The position numbers were made by a program, and so were the translations under genes. 64,000 bases of DNA from Bradyrhizobium diazoefficiens (GTDB lineage Bacteria; Pseudomonadota; Alphaproteobacteria; Rhizobiales; Xanthobacteraceae), in the NCBI RefSeq assembly GCF_018131185.1, contig NZ_JAFCJE010000011.1, forward strand, positions 1-64,000, in the 5' to 3' direction. Below, piece by piece: positions 34,109-42,521 of this stretch. The notes below the pieces were generated by a model that saw only the letters and a list, made by a program, of their open reading frames with translations, ran no database searches and had not been told where the DNA came from. Every line of letters starts with the position of its first letter. Within the stretch, counting starts at the first letter, position 1.

Positions 34109-35197
34109 TCAGCCGCGCGTGCGCGAGCGGATCATGAAGCTGTCGTAGGTATATTCGGCAACCTGCCACCAGAGATATTCGTCGGAGCGGTAGGCCTGCA
34201 TGGCGTCGATCGACTTCTTGAAGTCGGCGTTCTTGGCCGAGATCTCGGCCCACAGCTCGTTGGTCGCCTTGAGGCAGGCTTCCAACACCTCGTTGGTGAA
34301 GGGACGAAGCTGGGTGCCGCCGGCAACCAGTCGCTTCAGCGCCGCCGGGTTCTGCATGTCGTAGCGCGCGGCCATCCAGGTGTTGGCATTGGTCATCGCG
34401 TTGGTGAGGATCGCCTGGTAGCTCTTCGGCAGCGCATTGAACTTTTCCAGGTTGGCGAAGGCGTGGACGGTCGGCCCGCCTTCCCAGAAGCCCGGATAAT
34501 AGTAGTACTTGGCGACCTTGGCGAAGCCGAGCTTCTCGTCATCGTAGGGGCCGACCCACTCGGCGGCGTCGATGGTGCCCTTTTCCAGCGCCGGATAGAT
34601 GTCGCCGCCAGCGAGCTGCTGCGGCACCACGCCGACCTTCTGAAGCACCTGGCCGGCGATGCCGCCGATGCGCATCTTGAGGCCGGAGAGGTCAGCGACG
34701 GTCTTGATCTCCTTGCGGAACCAGCCGCCCATCTGGGTGCCGGTGTTGCCGCAGGGGAAGCCGATCACGTTCGACTTCTTGAAGAACTCGTTGCCGAGCT
34801 CCATGCCGCCGCCCTGGTACCACCAGGAGTTCTGCTGGCGCGCGTTGAGGCCGAACGGCACCGAAGCATAGATCGCGAAGGTCGGGTCCTTGCCGACATA
34901 GTAGTACGAGACGGTGTGGCACATCTCGACGGTGCCGTTGGAGGTCGCATCGAGCGCCTGCAGCGCCGGGACGATCTCGCCGCCGGCGAACACCTGGATC
35001 TGGAATTTGTTGTCGGTCATCTCGGCGACGTATTTCGCCACCTGCTCCGCACCGCCATAGATGGTATCGAGCGATTTCGGGAAGCTCGAAGTCAGGCGCC
35101 ACTTTACCTCGGGCGAGGACTGCGCGATCGCCGGCGAGGCCACTGCGGTCGCCGCCGCGCCTGCTGCCGACACTTTAAGAAAATCACGACGCTTCAT
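34109..35197 (-). CDS. TRAP substrate-binding protein 2 (FcbT1-like, Tat-exported)
   Basis: A 362-residue paralog of the neighbour: same Tat signal (KRRDFLKVSA), same GGAEQVAKYV, TVSYYYVGKDPTF and EWVGPYDDEKLGF core, with differing ligand-pocket residues (for example WWYQGGGMELGNEF in place of WYMQGGGREVLNEF), so it likely binds a related but different acid. ATG 35197 has AGGAG upstream. Its terminator (34050-34080) separates it from the first paralog, so each has its own unit. Tandem duplication is the likely origin. Confidence 0.87.
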   Translation of the reverse strand: MKRRDFLKVSAAGAAATAVASPAIAQSSPEVKWRLTSSFPKSLDTIYGGAEQVAKYVAEMTDNKFQIQVFAGGEIVPALQALDATSNGTVEMCHTVSYYYVGKDPTFAIYASVPFGLNARQQNSWWYQGGGMELGNEFFKKSNVIGFPCGNTGTQMGGWFRKEIKTVADLSGLKMRIGGIAGQVLQKVGVVPQQLAGGDIYPALEKGTIDAAEWVGPYDDEKLGFAKVAKYYYYPGFWEGGPTVHAFANLEKFNALPKSYQAILTNAMTNANTWMAARYDMQNPAALKRLVAGGTQLRPFTNEVLEACLKATNELWAEISAKNADFKKSIDAMQAYRSDEYLWWQVAEYTYDSFMIRSRTRG

Positions 35198-35262
35198 CTT
35201 CAGGTCTCTCCTTGCTGGGGCGTTTTCCCCTAGACTTCTCTTCTTGCCGCCGCTGATTCCGG

Positions 35263-35282
35263 CGACGCGCCAGGGCGCGTCG
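35263..35282. repeat. Perfect 20-nt palindrome upstream of binding protein 2
   Basis: CGACGCGCC and GGCGCGTCG with a 2-nt centre lie 66 nt before the start codon of binding protein 2. It could be an operator for the TctD-like regulator, or a chance GC-rich dyad. Confidence 0.3.
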
Positions 35283-35398
35283 AACCGAGGGGCTTTGACT
35301 GCCGGGCCTTTACCACGGAAGCCCCGGTTGCGGAACGCGACAATGGCATGACGGGGCTCTACGAAAGTCGCATGTCCCGAACGCATGCCGCGGCACCC

Positions 35399-36535
35399 TC
35401 AGGCTGTCGCGATGGCGCCCTTGAGCTGGTCCCGGACCTGGCCTGCGATGGCGCGGTAGATCGCCGCATGAGGGCCGTCCGGCTCGCTGTCCACCACAGG
35501 ATTGCCGGCATCGGAGGTGGCCCGAATCGCCATGTGCAGGGGGATCTCGCCCAGGAACGGTACCCCGAGCTTCTCGGCCTCGTGCCGCGCCCCGCCATGG
35601 CCGAAAATGTCCGACTTGGTGCCGCAATGCGGGCACTGGAAGTAGCTCATGTTCTCGACGATGCCGAGCACGGGCACGTTGACCTTCTTGAACATGGCAA
35701 GTCCCCGCCGCGCATCGATCAGAGACAGGTCCTGTGGGGTGGAGACGATCACGGCGCCCTTGAGCGGTACGTTCTGCGCCAGCGTGAGCTGGGCATCACC
35801 GGTCCCGGGCGGCATGTCGACCACGAGAACGTCGAGCCGCCCCCATTCGACATCGCGCAGCATCTGCGTCACCGCCGACATCACCATGGGACCGCGCCAG
35901 ATCATCGCGGTCTCTTCCTCGACCAGGAAGCCGATCGACATGATGGCGAGGCCGAACCGCCGAAGCGGAATCATTTTGCGCTCGTCGTTCAGTTCCGGCT
36001 TGTCGTGCAGGCCCGTCAGGCGCGGCACCGAGGGGCCGTAGATGTCGGCATCGAGCAACCCCACCTTGAGGCCGAGGTCGCGCAGACCCAGCGCCAGGTT
36101 CAGCGCAGTGGTCGACTTGCCGACGCCACCCTTGCCGGAGGCGACCGCGATCACGGCGGCGACGCCCGGGATCTCCGACTGCCGCGCCATCGGCGATTGG
36201 CCCCCCTGTGGCGGCTTGTGGGCATGGACCGGCTGCACGCCCGGCGCGCCACGGCTGGGTTGCGGCGGCGGTGGAGGTGCGGAGCCCGGCTTGCGCTCGG
36301 CCGTCAGCGCCACCATGACGGTGGTGACGCCGGGAATGGCACGCACGGCGGCCTCGGCCTCGGCCCGGATGGATTCCCAGGCCCTGGCCTCGGCGGCGTC
36401 GACATTGATCGAGAAGAACACCTTGCCATCGGACGCGCTGATGGCACTCAGCACATTGGCATTGGTGAGCGCGACCCCACGGGGCGACTTGATCCTGGCG
36501 AGGCTGTCGAGAACCTGTTGCTGCGTCACGCTCAA
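35399..36535 (-). CDS. apbC: Mrp/ApbC (Nbp35-like) iron-sulfur cluster carrier P-loop ATPase
   Basis: A 378-residue protein: N-terminal DUF59/MIP18-like domain (about 1-85), Pro-rich linker (86-115), then a MinD-type ATPase with deviant Walker A GKGGVGKS (134-141), DMPPGTGD (240-247) and the CPHC pair (Cys301/Cys304) that binds a bridging 4Fe-4S cluster. It carries nascent iron-sulfur clusters to apo-proteins in the cytoplasm. TTG 36535 is chosen because AGGAG lies 7 nt upstream; the GTG six bases further in lacks proper spacing. Confidence 0.9.
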   Translation of the reverse strand: MSVTQQQVLDSLARIKSPRGVALTNANVLSAISASDGKVFFSINVDAAEARAWESIRAEAEAAVRAIPGVTTVMVALTAERKPGSAPPPPPQPSRGAPGVQPVHAHKPPQGGQSPMARQSEIPGVAAVIAVASGKGGVGKSTTALNLALGLRDLGLKVGLLDADIYGPSVPRLTGLHDKPELNDERKMIPLRRFGLAIMSIGFLVEEETAMIWRGPMVMSAVTQMLRDVEWGRLDVLVVDMPPGTGDAQLTLAQNVPLKGAVIVSTPQDLSLIDARRGLAMFKKVNVPVLGIVENMSYFQCPHCGTKSDIFGHGGARHEAEKLGVPFLGEIPLHMAIRATSDAGNPVVDSEPDGPHAAIYRAIAGQVRDQLKGAIATA

Positions 36536-36664
36536 AGCGCATCTCCTGAACGGAGCCTGATCCGAACCCGGAGGGCCGCGCCAGCGCAAAGCGCGGAGCG
36601 GCCTTCCGGCAAGGTCATGCTCGAGACTTTAGGATGCCCCATTAGAGCGGAAACGCCCAAAAGG

Positions 36665-37102
36665 CTACTGCCGCCCGATATCGTCAGCCATCTCGGCAGG
36701 CGCCGCCCCCTGCTCCCTGGCAGCCTCGTAATTCAGCTCGATCATGACCCCGTTGGGGTCGTGAACGAAGATCTGCCAGAGGTCGCCGCCGGGCACCTGG
36801 CGGGAGTCGAATTTCATCCCCTTGGATGTCAGCCGCTGCTTCATGCCGTCAAAGCCGCGGCTGACGAAGGCGACGTGGTGGACAACGCCGGAATCCGGCT
36901 TTTGTGGCTCAGCCGTCGGTGAAATATCGACGAGATGCACCACCGGTTTGCCCTCGCTGTACAACCAGGCGCCGGGGAAGGCGAAGTTCGGCCGGGCACC
37001 TTTTTCCAGACCCAGCACATCCTCGTAGAAGCGGACGGTCTCGGCCAGATTCCGGGTCCGGATGTTGAAATGATCGAGGACGCCAACACTCACGCTGCCC
37101 AT
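36665..37102 (-). CDS. VOC-fold glyoxalase-like protein
   Basis: A 145-residue vicinal-oxygen-chelate protein made of two beta-alpha-beta modules. LDHFNIRTRNL near the start supplies the first His ligand, VVHHVAFV the middle, and IFVHDPNGVMIELNYE the last Glu ligand. Enzymes of this family include glyoxalase I, dioxygenases and antibiotic-resistance proteins. ATG 37102 has GGGAG upstream. Which substrate it acts on is unknown. It is divergent from the next gene. Confidence 0.82.
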   Translation of the reverse strand: MGSVSVGVLDHFNIRTRNLAETVRFYEDVLGLEKGARPNFAFPGAWLYSEGKPVVHLVDISPTAEPQKPDSGVVHHVAFVSRGFDGMKQRLTSKGMKFDSRQVPGGDLWQIFVHDPNGVMIELNYEAAREQGAAPAEMADDIGRQ

Positions 37103-37299
37103 GCTCTCGCTCCCTTTTTCGAAGTCCTTTTGGTCCCGCCATCCTAGCACAGGGGGTCGCCAAACGAAGCCGTTGCCCTCCCGGCTTAACGGTTTATGGT
37201 GCGCCTCCGGTCCGCCCCGAAGCGGAACTCGGAGGGCGCCGCCAGGCGCCATCGCCCGGATACAACCGTAAAACTCAAGCTACGGACAAGGTACCACAC

Positions 37300-38172
37300 A
37301 TGGCTAAAATCGCTTTCCTCGGTCTCGGCGTCATGGGCTTCCCCATGGCCGGACACCTCGTGAAAAAAGGGGGCCATGAGGTCACCGTCTACAACCGCAC
37401 CGCGGCCAAGGCGAAGGAATGGGCGGACAAGTTCGGCGGCAAGACCGCGGCGACCCCGAAGGCCGCCGCCGAGGGCCAGGATTTCGTGATGTGCTGCGTC
37501 GGCAATGACAATGATCTGCGCTCGGTCACGATCGGCGCCGACGGCGCCTTCGCCGGCATGAAGAAGGGGGCGACCTTCGTCGATCACACCACCGCCTCCG
37601 CCGAGGTCGCACGCGAGCTGGACGCAGCCGCCACCAAGGCCGGCTTCAAATTCGTCGATGCACCGGTCTCCGGCGGCCAGGCCGGCGCGGAGAACGGCGT
37701 GCTGACGGTGATGTGCGGCGGCGCGCAGGATGCCTATTCCGGCGCCGAGCCGATCATCACAGGCGCCTATGCGCGGATGTGCAAGCTGCTCGGGCCCGCC
37801 GGAAGCGGCCAACTGACAAAAATGGTCAATCAGATCTGCATCGCCGGTCTGGTGCAGGGTCTCTCCGAAGGTATCCACTTCGCCAAGAAGAGCGGCCTCG
37901 ACGTCGCCGCGGTGATCGAGACCATCTCCAAGGGAGCCGCGCAGTCGTGGCAGATGGAAAATCGCTACAAGACCATGAACGACGACAAATACGATTTCGG
38001 CTTCGCTGTCGAATGGATGCGCAAGGACCTCTCGATCTCTCTGGCTGAAGCCCGCCGCAACGGCGCCACGCTGCCGGTGACGGCACTCGTGGACCAGTTC
38101 TACGCCGAGGTCGAAAAAATGGGCGGCAAGCGCTGGGATACGTCGAGCCTGCTCGCGCGTCTGCAACGCTGA
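37300..38172 (+). CDS. NAD(P)-dependent beta-hydroxyacid dehydrogenase
   Basis: A 290-residue member of the 3-hydroxyisobutyrate dehydrogenase family: Rossmann GLGVMGFPMAGHL (6-18), substrate motif DAPVSGGQAGAENG and catalytic Lys in TKMVNQICIAG. Relatives include tartronate semialdehyde reductase (GarR/GlxR) and 3-hydroxyisobutyrate dehydrogenase. It is followed after 118 nt by an antiporter gene. The substrate is not readable. Confidence 0.87.
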   Translation: MAKIAFLGLGVMGFPMAGHLVKKGGHEVTVYNRTAAKAKEWADKFGGKTAATPKAAAEGQDFVMCCVGNDNDLRSVTIGADGAFAGMKKGATFVDHTTASAEVARELDAAATKAGFKFVDAPVSGGQAGAENGVLTVMCGGAQDAYSGAEPIITGAYARMCKLLGPAGSGQLTKMVNQICIAGLVQGLSEGIHFAKKSGLDVAAVIETISKGAAQSWQMENRYKTMNDDKYDFGFAVEWMRKDLSISLAEARRNGATLPVTALVDQFYAEVEKMGGKRWDTSSLLARLQR

Positions 38173-38290
38173 CGCTCTGCTGCGGCCTCATCGGCGGTCG
38201 CGCAGCATCCGGACATCGGCGCGACCTCGGTCGCGACGATGTTTCGGTTAAGCGGGCGAGCCGAAACAATTATAGCGTTCGGGGGGAGCC

Positions 38291-39808
38291 TTGCTTAGCG
38301 TGATCGCCGCCATTCTGGTCCCTGCCCGTGTCGGCGTCGCGCCGGAGCTTCGACGGGCACACACCGAGCTCGCCGGGCATGGGATCCATCGGCGGCGGTC
38401 CCGCCTCGTGACCAGCCTGCTCTTCGTTGCCATCCTGGTTCTGGCCGCATCACCTTCGCAAGCGCTGGCCGCATCGCTCGATGGCGCCAGCCTTCGCCCA
38501 CAATGGGCGCTCCCGTTTGCCGGCATGCTGCTGTCGATCGCGATATTCCCGCTCGCAGCGCCCCATTTCTGGGAGCACCACCAGGGCAAGATCGCCGCCA
38601 TGTGGGCCGCCCTGATCGTGCTGCCGCTTGCAATCTGGTACGGCCCGCTTCCAACCATCCAGGCGCTCGTTCATACCGCCCTGCTGGAATATATCCCGTT
38701 CATTCTGCTGCTCCTCGCTCTGTTTACCGTCGCCGGCGGAATCGTGGTGCGTGGCAATCTTCACGGCTCCCCGGTTCTGAATACACTGCTGCTCGCCATG
38801 GGCACTCTGATCGCGAGCGTCATCGGCACGACCGGCGCGTCGATGGTCATGATCCGGCCGGTGATCCGCGCCAATGACGACCGCCGCCATAACGCGCATG
38901 TCGTCATCTTCTTCATCTTTCTGGTGTCCAACATCGGCGGCTCACTCTCGCCTTTGGGTGATCCGCCGCTGTTTCTGGGATTCCTGCGCGGCGTGGACTT
39001 CTTCTGGACGACGACACATCTGTTCCCTCAGACCACGTTCGCGGCCTGGATTCTGCTCGCCCTCTTCTTTTGCATCGATGCTTATCTGTATCGCAAGGAA
39101 GGCCGCGTCAAACCCGACCCAACTCCCGACAATCCCTTGCGGATCAGCGGCGGCCTCAATTTCGTTCTGATGGGCGTCATCGTCGCCGCGATCCTGTTCA
39201 GCGCCAAGTTCGACCTCGGCGGGTTCGACATTCTCGGCACGCACCTTCAAGTGCAGAACCTGGTCCGCGATGCAGTCATGATCGGCATCGTGTTCGCATC
39301 GCTCGCTGCCACGTCAAAAGAGGATCACGACGCGAACGGCTTCTCTTGGGGCCCCATGATCGAAGTGGCCAAGCTATTCGCCGCCATTTTCATCACCATC
39401 ATTCCCGTGCTTGCGATCCTCAACGCGGGCCGATCCGGCGCGTTTTCGTCCGTCGTGAACATGGTCACCAACGCCGACGGCACGCCGAACAACGCCGCAT
39501 ATTTCTGGTTGACCGGCCTGCTCTCATCCTTCCTCGACAATGCACCGACCTATCTGGTCTTCTTTGAGCTTGCCGGAGGCGACGCCAAGCATCTGATGAC
39601 GAATGGCGCCTTGACCCTTGCCGCGATCTCTGCAGGTGCCGTGTTCATGGGCGCAAACTCCTACATCGGCAACGCGCCCAACTTCATGGTTTACGCGATC
39701 GCGCGATCCGGCGGCATCGCAATGCCGGGCTTCTTCGGTTACATGGCTTGGAGCTCCGCGCTGCTGCTGCCTGTATTCGCATTGGTTACGCTCGTCTTCT
39801 TCAGGTAA
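38291..39808 (+). CDS. NhaD-type sodium:proton antiporter (citrate/arsenite-transporter superfamily)
   Basis: A 505-residue membrane protein with about 12 segments in the ion-transporter superfamily: VIGTTGASMVMIRPV, a SNIGGSLSPLGDPPLFLGFL loop and SSFLDNAPTYLVFFE, all conserved in NhaD-like carriers. Start uncertain: TTG 38291 or GTG 38300 give a basic N-terminus, GTG 38408 gives a signal-like start (SLLFVAILVLAASPSQALA). It exchanges sodium for protons, or moves a dicarboxylate. No adjacent partner suggests the ion. Confidence 0.82.
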   Translation: MLSVIAAILVPARVGVAPELRRAHTELAGHGIHRRRSRLVTSLLFVAILVLAASPSQALAASLDGASLRPQWALPFAGMLLSIAIFPLAAPHFWEHHQGKIAAMWAALIVLPLAIWYGPLPTIQALVHTALLEYIPFILLLLALFTVAGGIVVRGNLHGSPVLNTLLLAMGTLIASVIGTTGASMVMIRPVIRANDDRRHNAHVVIFFIFLVSNIGGSLSPLGDPPLFLGFLRGVDFFWTTTHLFPQTTFAAWILLALFFCIDAYLYRKEGRVKPDPTPDNPLRISGGLNFVLMGVIVAAILFSAKFDLGGFDILGTHLQVQNLVRDAVMIGIVFASLAATSKEDHDANGFSWGPMIEVAKLFAAIFITIIPVLAILNAGRSGAFSSVVNMVTNADGTPNNAAYFWLTGLLSSFLDNAPTYLVFFELAGGDAKHLMTNGALTLAAISAGAVFMGANSYIGNAPNFMVYAIARSGGIAMPGFFGYMAWSSALLLPVFALVTLVFFR

Positions 39809-39842
39809 CGCGACCGCGGAACGAGGCCGAACTGGCCGGAAA

Positions 39843-39858
39843 TTAACGCCGGGTTAAC
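39843..39858 (+). promoter_or_regulatory. CtrA-type binding site
   Basis: TTAA (39843-39846), 7 nt, TTAAC (39854-39858): an exact match to the CtrA full-site consensus TTAA-N7-TTAAC of alphaproteobacteria. It lies 101 nt upstream of the PleC/DivJ-like kinase gene. Confidence 0.6.
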
Positions 39859-39872
39859 GTAATTCTTTAGCT

Positions 39873-39892
39873 CCTTAAGTCACCTCTTAAGG
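39873..39892. promoter_or_regulatory. Inverted repeat in kinase promoter
   Basis: Perfect arms CCTTAAG and CTTAAGG with a 6-nt centre, 67 nt before the kinase start codon and 14 nt after the CtrA-type site. It contains two TTAA copies 8 nt apart, one nt off the CtrA spacing, so it may be a weaker second CtrA site. Confidence 0.4.
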
Positions 39893-39958
39893 ATTTGTTG
39901 CCAGAGATAGACAATGCAGAAGGCCCGCGTCCGGCGTGGGCAGGAATCGTGTTGCTTG

Positions 39959-41554
39959 ATGAGTAACCCCGCTGAAAAGCCCGAGGTTGTACAGCTTCCG
40001 GCCGAGCCGGTGAGCGCTCCATCGGCGAGCAGCCGAAGGGCTGCGGCGCAGCGGGTGCGCGAGGCGCGCGACAAGTTAACATCGACCAGCGGGACCCGGC
40101 CCGCTTTCGACGCCGAGATGCTGCGCCAATACGCCCAGACCCGGCTGTCGGCTTCCTATGTCGTGATGCTGCTGGTGGTCGCGACCGGCGTGCTGTTCGG
40201 GCTGTGGATGCAGCCGATCCCGGCCGCCGCCTGGACCGCGGGCATGCTCTGCATTCACGGCGCCATGATCCGCAGTTGCCGGCGGTTCCTGACCGAGCCC
40301 AGCTCTCCAGCCGCGACGCGGGCATGGCGGACGCGCTTCGTCGTGCTCGACCTTCTCTATGGCCTGTGCTGGATGGCGATCCTGATCCATCCCCTGCTCG
40401 ACCTGGTCACGGAAACGCTGATGATGTTCCTGATGCTGCTGGTGATCGCAGTATCGAGCATGCTCGCCGCCAATCTGCCGATCGCAGCCCTTGCCGCCAC
40501 CGCGCCGGTCGCGGTCGCGATGGCGCTGAGCTTCGCGATGACCGGCTCCCTGGACAATTACGTCCTGGCTGCGCTCGCGCTCGGCGCCGAAGGCTACTTC
40601 GTGCTGCTGGCGCATCGCCTGCACTCCTCCACCTTCGCCACGCTGGAAGCACGCGCCGAGAAGGACGCGCTGATCGGCGAACTCGAACAGGCCAAAGCGA
40701 TCTCGGATGAAGCCCGCCATCGCGCCGAATCCGCCAACGTCGCCAAGTCGCGCTTCCTCGCGCAGATGAGCCACGAACTGCGGACGCCGCTCAATGCCAT
40801 CCTCGGTTTCTCCGAGGTGATGAAAAGCGAGATCTTCGGCGCGCATGCGGTGCCGGTCTACAAGGAGTACTCCGCGGACATCCATAATTCCGGCGTGCAC
40901 CTGCTCAACCTCATCAACGAGATCCTCGACCTGTCGCGGATCGAGGCCGGCCGCTACGAGCTGAACGAGGAAGCGGTGTCGCTGGTCGGCATCGTCGCCG
41001 ACTGCCATCATCTGATGAAGCTGCGTGCCTCGAGCCGCGGCATCACCATCCACGAAGTGTTCGAGCAGGCCATGCCGCGGCTCTGGGCCGACGAGCGCGC
41101 GATCCGCCAGGTCGTGCTCAACCTGCTCTCCAACTCGATCAAGTTCACCCCGCAGGGCGGCGAGATCTGGCTCAAGGCCGGCTGGACCGCTTCAGGCGGA
41201 CAATATCTCTCGGTGAAGGATACCGGTTCCGGCATCCCCGAGGACGAGATCCCGGTCGTGCTCGCCTCGTTCGGCCAGGGCTCCAACTCGATCAAGTCGG
41301 CCGAACAGGGCGCCGGCCTCGGCCTGCCGATCGCCAAGAATCTGATCGACCTGCATGGCGGCACGTTCACGCTGAAATCCAAGCTGCGCATCGGCACCGA
41401 GGTGATCGTCACCTTCCCGCCGGAACGGGTGATGAGCGCGCTTGCGCCGCTGTCGGACGATTCTCCACCGCTCCAGCCGGAGAGTTCCGCACTGCCCGAC
41501 GAGAAGCGCCGGCCGCGCAACAAGCCGATCATGAGCGCAGGTACGGGCTCTTAA
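39959..41554 (+). CDS. PleC/DivJ-like sensor histidine kinase
   Basis: A 531-residue kinase. About five hydrophobic segments lie at residues 66-220, followed by a coiled-coil stretch, the HisKA domain with SRFLAQMSHELRTPLNAILGF (His272), and a HATPase domain (NLLSNSIKFTPQGGE, GSGIPEDE, GAGLGLPIAK). The phosphoacceptor GFSEVMKSEIFG context is typical of the PleC/DivJ/PdhS group of cell-cycle kinases that feed CtrA. A CtrA site lies in its promoter. ATG 39959 is used; ATG 39914 upstream is possible. The orthologue cannot be fixed from sequence alone. Confidence 0.85.
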   Translation: MSNPAEKPEVVQLPAEPVSAPSASSRRAAAQRVREARDKLTSTSGTRPAFDAEMLRQYAQTRLSASYVVMLLVVATGVLFGLWMQPIPAAAWTAGMLCIHGAMIRSCRRFLTEPSSPAATRAWRTRFVVLDLLYGLCWMAILIHPLLDLVTETLMMFLMLLVIAVSSMLAANLPIAALAATAPVAVAMALSFAMTGSLDNYVLAALALGAEGYFVLLAHRLHSSTFATLEARAEKDALIGELEQAKAISDEARHRAESANVAKSRFLAQMSHELRTPLNAILGFSEVMKSEIFGAHAVPVYKEYSADIHNSGVHLLNLINEILDLSRIEAGRYELNEEAVSLVGIVADCHHLMKLRASSRGITIHEVFEQAMPRLWADERAIRQVVLNLLSNSIKFTPQGGEIWLKAGWTASGGQYLSVKDTGSGIPEDEIPVVLASFGQGSNSIKSAEQGAGLGLPIAKNLIDLHGGTFTLKSKLRIGTEVIVTFPPERVMSALAPLSDDSPPLQPESSALPDEKRRPRNKPIMSAGTGS

Positions 41555-41598
41555 CCAGATGCTTGCAGACATGCCCGACAATCCCCCACTATGTCCAA

Positions 41599-41802
41599 AT
41601 GAGCAAAGAAACGCCGTGCGTCGCCGTCTGCATGATCGATCCCAGGACCAAGCTATGCTTCGGCTGCGGCCGGACCTTGCCCGAGATCGCGCGCTGGCAC
41701 GCCATGGAAAGCGCCGACCGGCTCGCGCTCATGGCCCGGTTGCCGGCCCGCATGACGGAAGCGGGACTCGTGCCGATCGCGGGATCGCCGAAAAGCACCT
41801 GA
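41599..41802 (+). CDS. DUF1289 protein
   Basis: A 67-residue protein with four Cys in a DUF1289 pattern (CVAVCMIDP, LCFGCGRTL), probably a small iron-sulfur or zinc protein, followed by EIARWH. ATG 41599 gives the conserved SKETPCVAVC start; ATG 41563 is less likely. It lies 44 nt after the kinase gene and 28 nt before the protease gene. Such proteins often sit beside Fe-S or biosynthesis genes but have no known function. Confidence 0.8.
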   Translation: MSKETPCVAVCMIDPRTKLCFGCGRTLPEIARWHAMESADRLALMARLPARMTEAGLVPIAGSPKST

Positions 41803-41830
41803 GCGGCCTGCGCGCTTGCGGAGGCGCGCA

Positions 41831-42388
41831 ATGATCCGCCTCCTCCTCGTTCTCGTCATGCTCGCCGGCACGGCAGGTGCGGTCGTCGCCTATGGCGATC
41901 CCGAGCAGATCGCCCGCGCCAGCCACAAGGTCTCGCACATCTTTCGCGCACAGACGACGGCGCCGACTGCCCCCGCCGTGCAGATCCCCCGCGGCCAGGG
42001 CGGCGAATTTGCGCTCCGGGCGAAGATCAATGGTGTCGCGGCGCCGATGGTGATCGATACTGGTGCGACTTCGGTCGTGCTGACCTGGGAAACCGCGAAA
42101 GCCATCGGACTGCCGCTCGAGATGCTCGAATACGACGTCGATCTCGAAACCGCCGGTGGCTATACCAAGGCGGCCCGCCTCACGCTCGACCGCCTCTCCG
42201 TTGGCCATCTCGTCGAAAAATCAGTGCCGGCCCTCGTCGTCCAGCGGGGGCAGATGAAGACCAACCTGCTCGGCATGAGCTTCCTCGATCGCCTGGAGAG
42301 CTGGGGCGTCCGCGCCGACAAGCTGATGCTCACGGGCTACCCCGAACTTCAGAGCGCCCACCGCCGCTCCCGCACGGCGATCGACTAA
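41831..42388 (+). CDS. Retropepsin-like aspartic protease (TIGR02281 family)
   Basis: A 185-residue protein with an N-terminal hydrophobic anchor (about 4-22) and a retropepsin-like domain with the catalytic triad VIDTGATSVVL. It probably works as a dimer, since a single such domain carries one active aspartate. The GxNLLGMSFL motif near the C-terminus is typical of this family. ATG 41831 has GGAGG 7 nt upstream. The substrate is not known; similar periplasmic or membrane-tethered proteases are widespread in alphaproteobacteria. Confidence 0.85.
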   Translation: MIRLLLVLVMLAGTAGAVVAYGDPEQIARASHKVSHIFRAQTTAPTAPAVQIPRGQGGEFALRAKINGVAAPMVIDTGATSVVLTWETAKAIGLPLEMLEYDVDLETAGGYTKAARLTLDRLSVGHLVEKSVPALVVQRGQMKTNLLGMSFLDRLESWGVRADKLMLTGYPELQSAHRRSRTAID

Positions 42389-42513
42389 AGCGCGATGCGA
42401 TTGGGATAAACCGCCATCGCGCTTAAGCTCGTTGTTCAAGCATGATCTCCGCGCAAACGCGTTCCGCGTTTGTCGCGAGGGGAAACCGCTGCGCACCTTT
42501 CCGGATCATGCTT
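42388..42513. repeat. Palindromic intergenic repeat element (RIME-like)
   Basis: A compact element of three inverted repeats: AAGCGCGATG (42388-42397) with CATCGCGCTT (42415-42424), AAAGCATGATC-type arms AAGCATGATC (42438-42447) with GATCATGCTT (42504-42513), and an inner AAACGCG (42455-42461)/CGCGTTT (42465-42471). Such palindromic units are dispersed in Bradyrhizobium and related genomes. It fills the gap between the protease and dusA and could form a hairpin terminator for both convergent genes. Confidence 0.7.
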
Positions 42514-42521
42514 TAGCCGAG

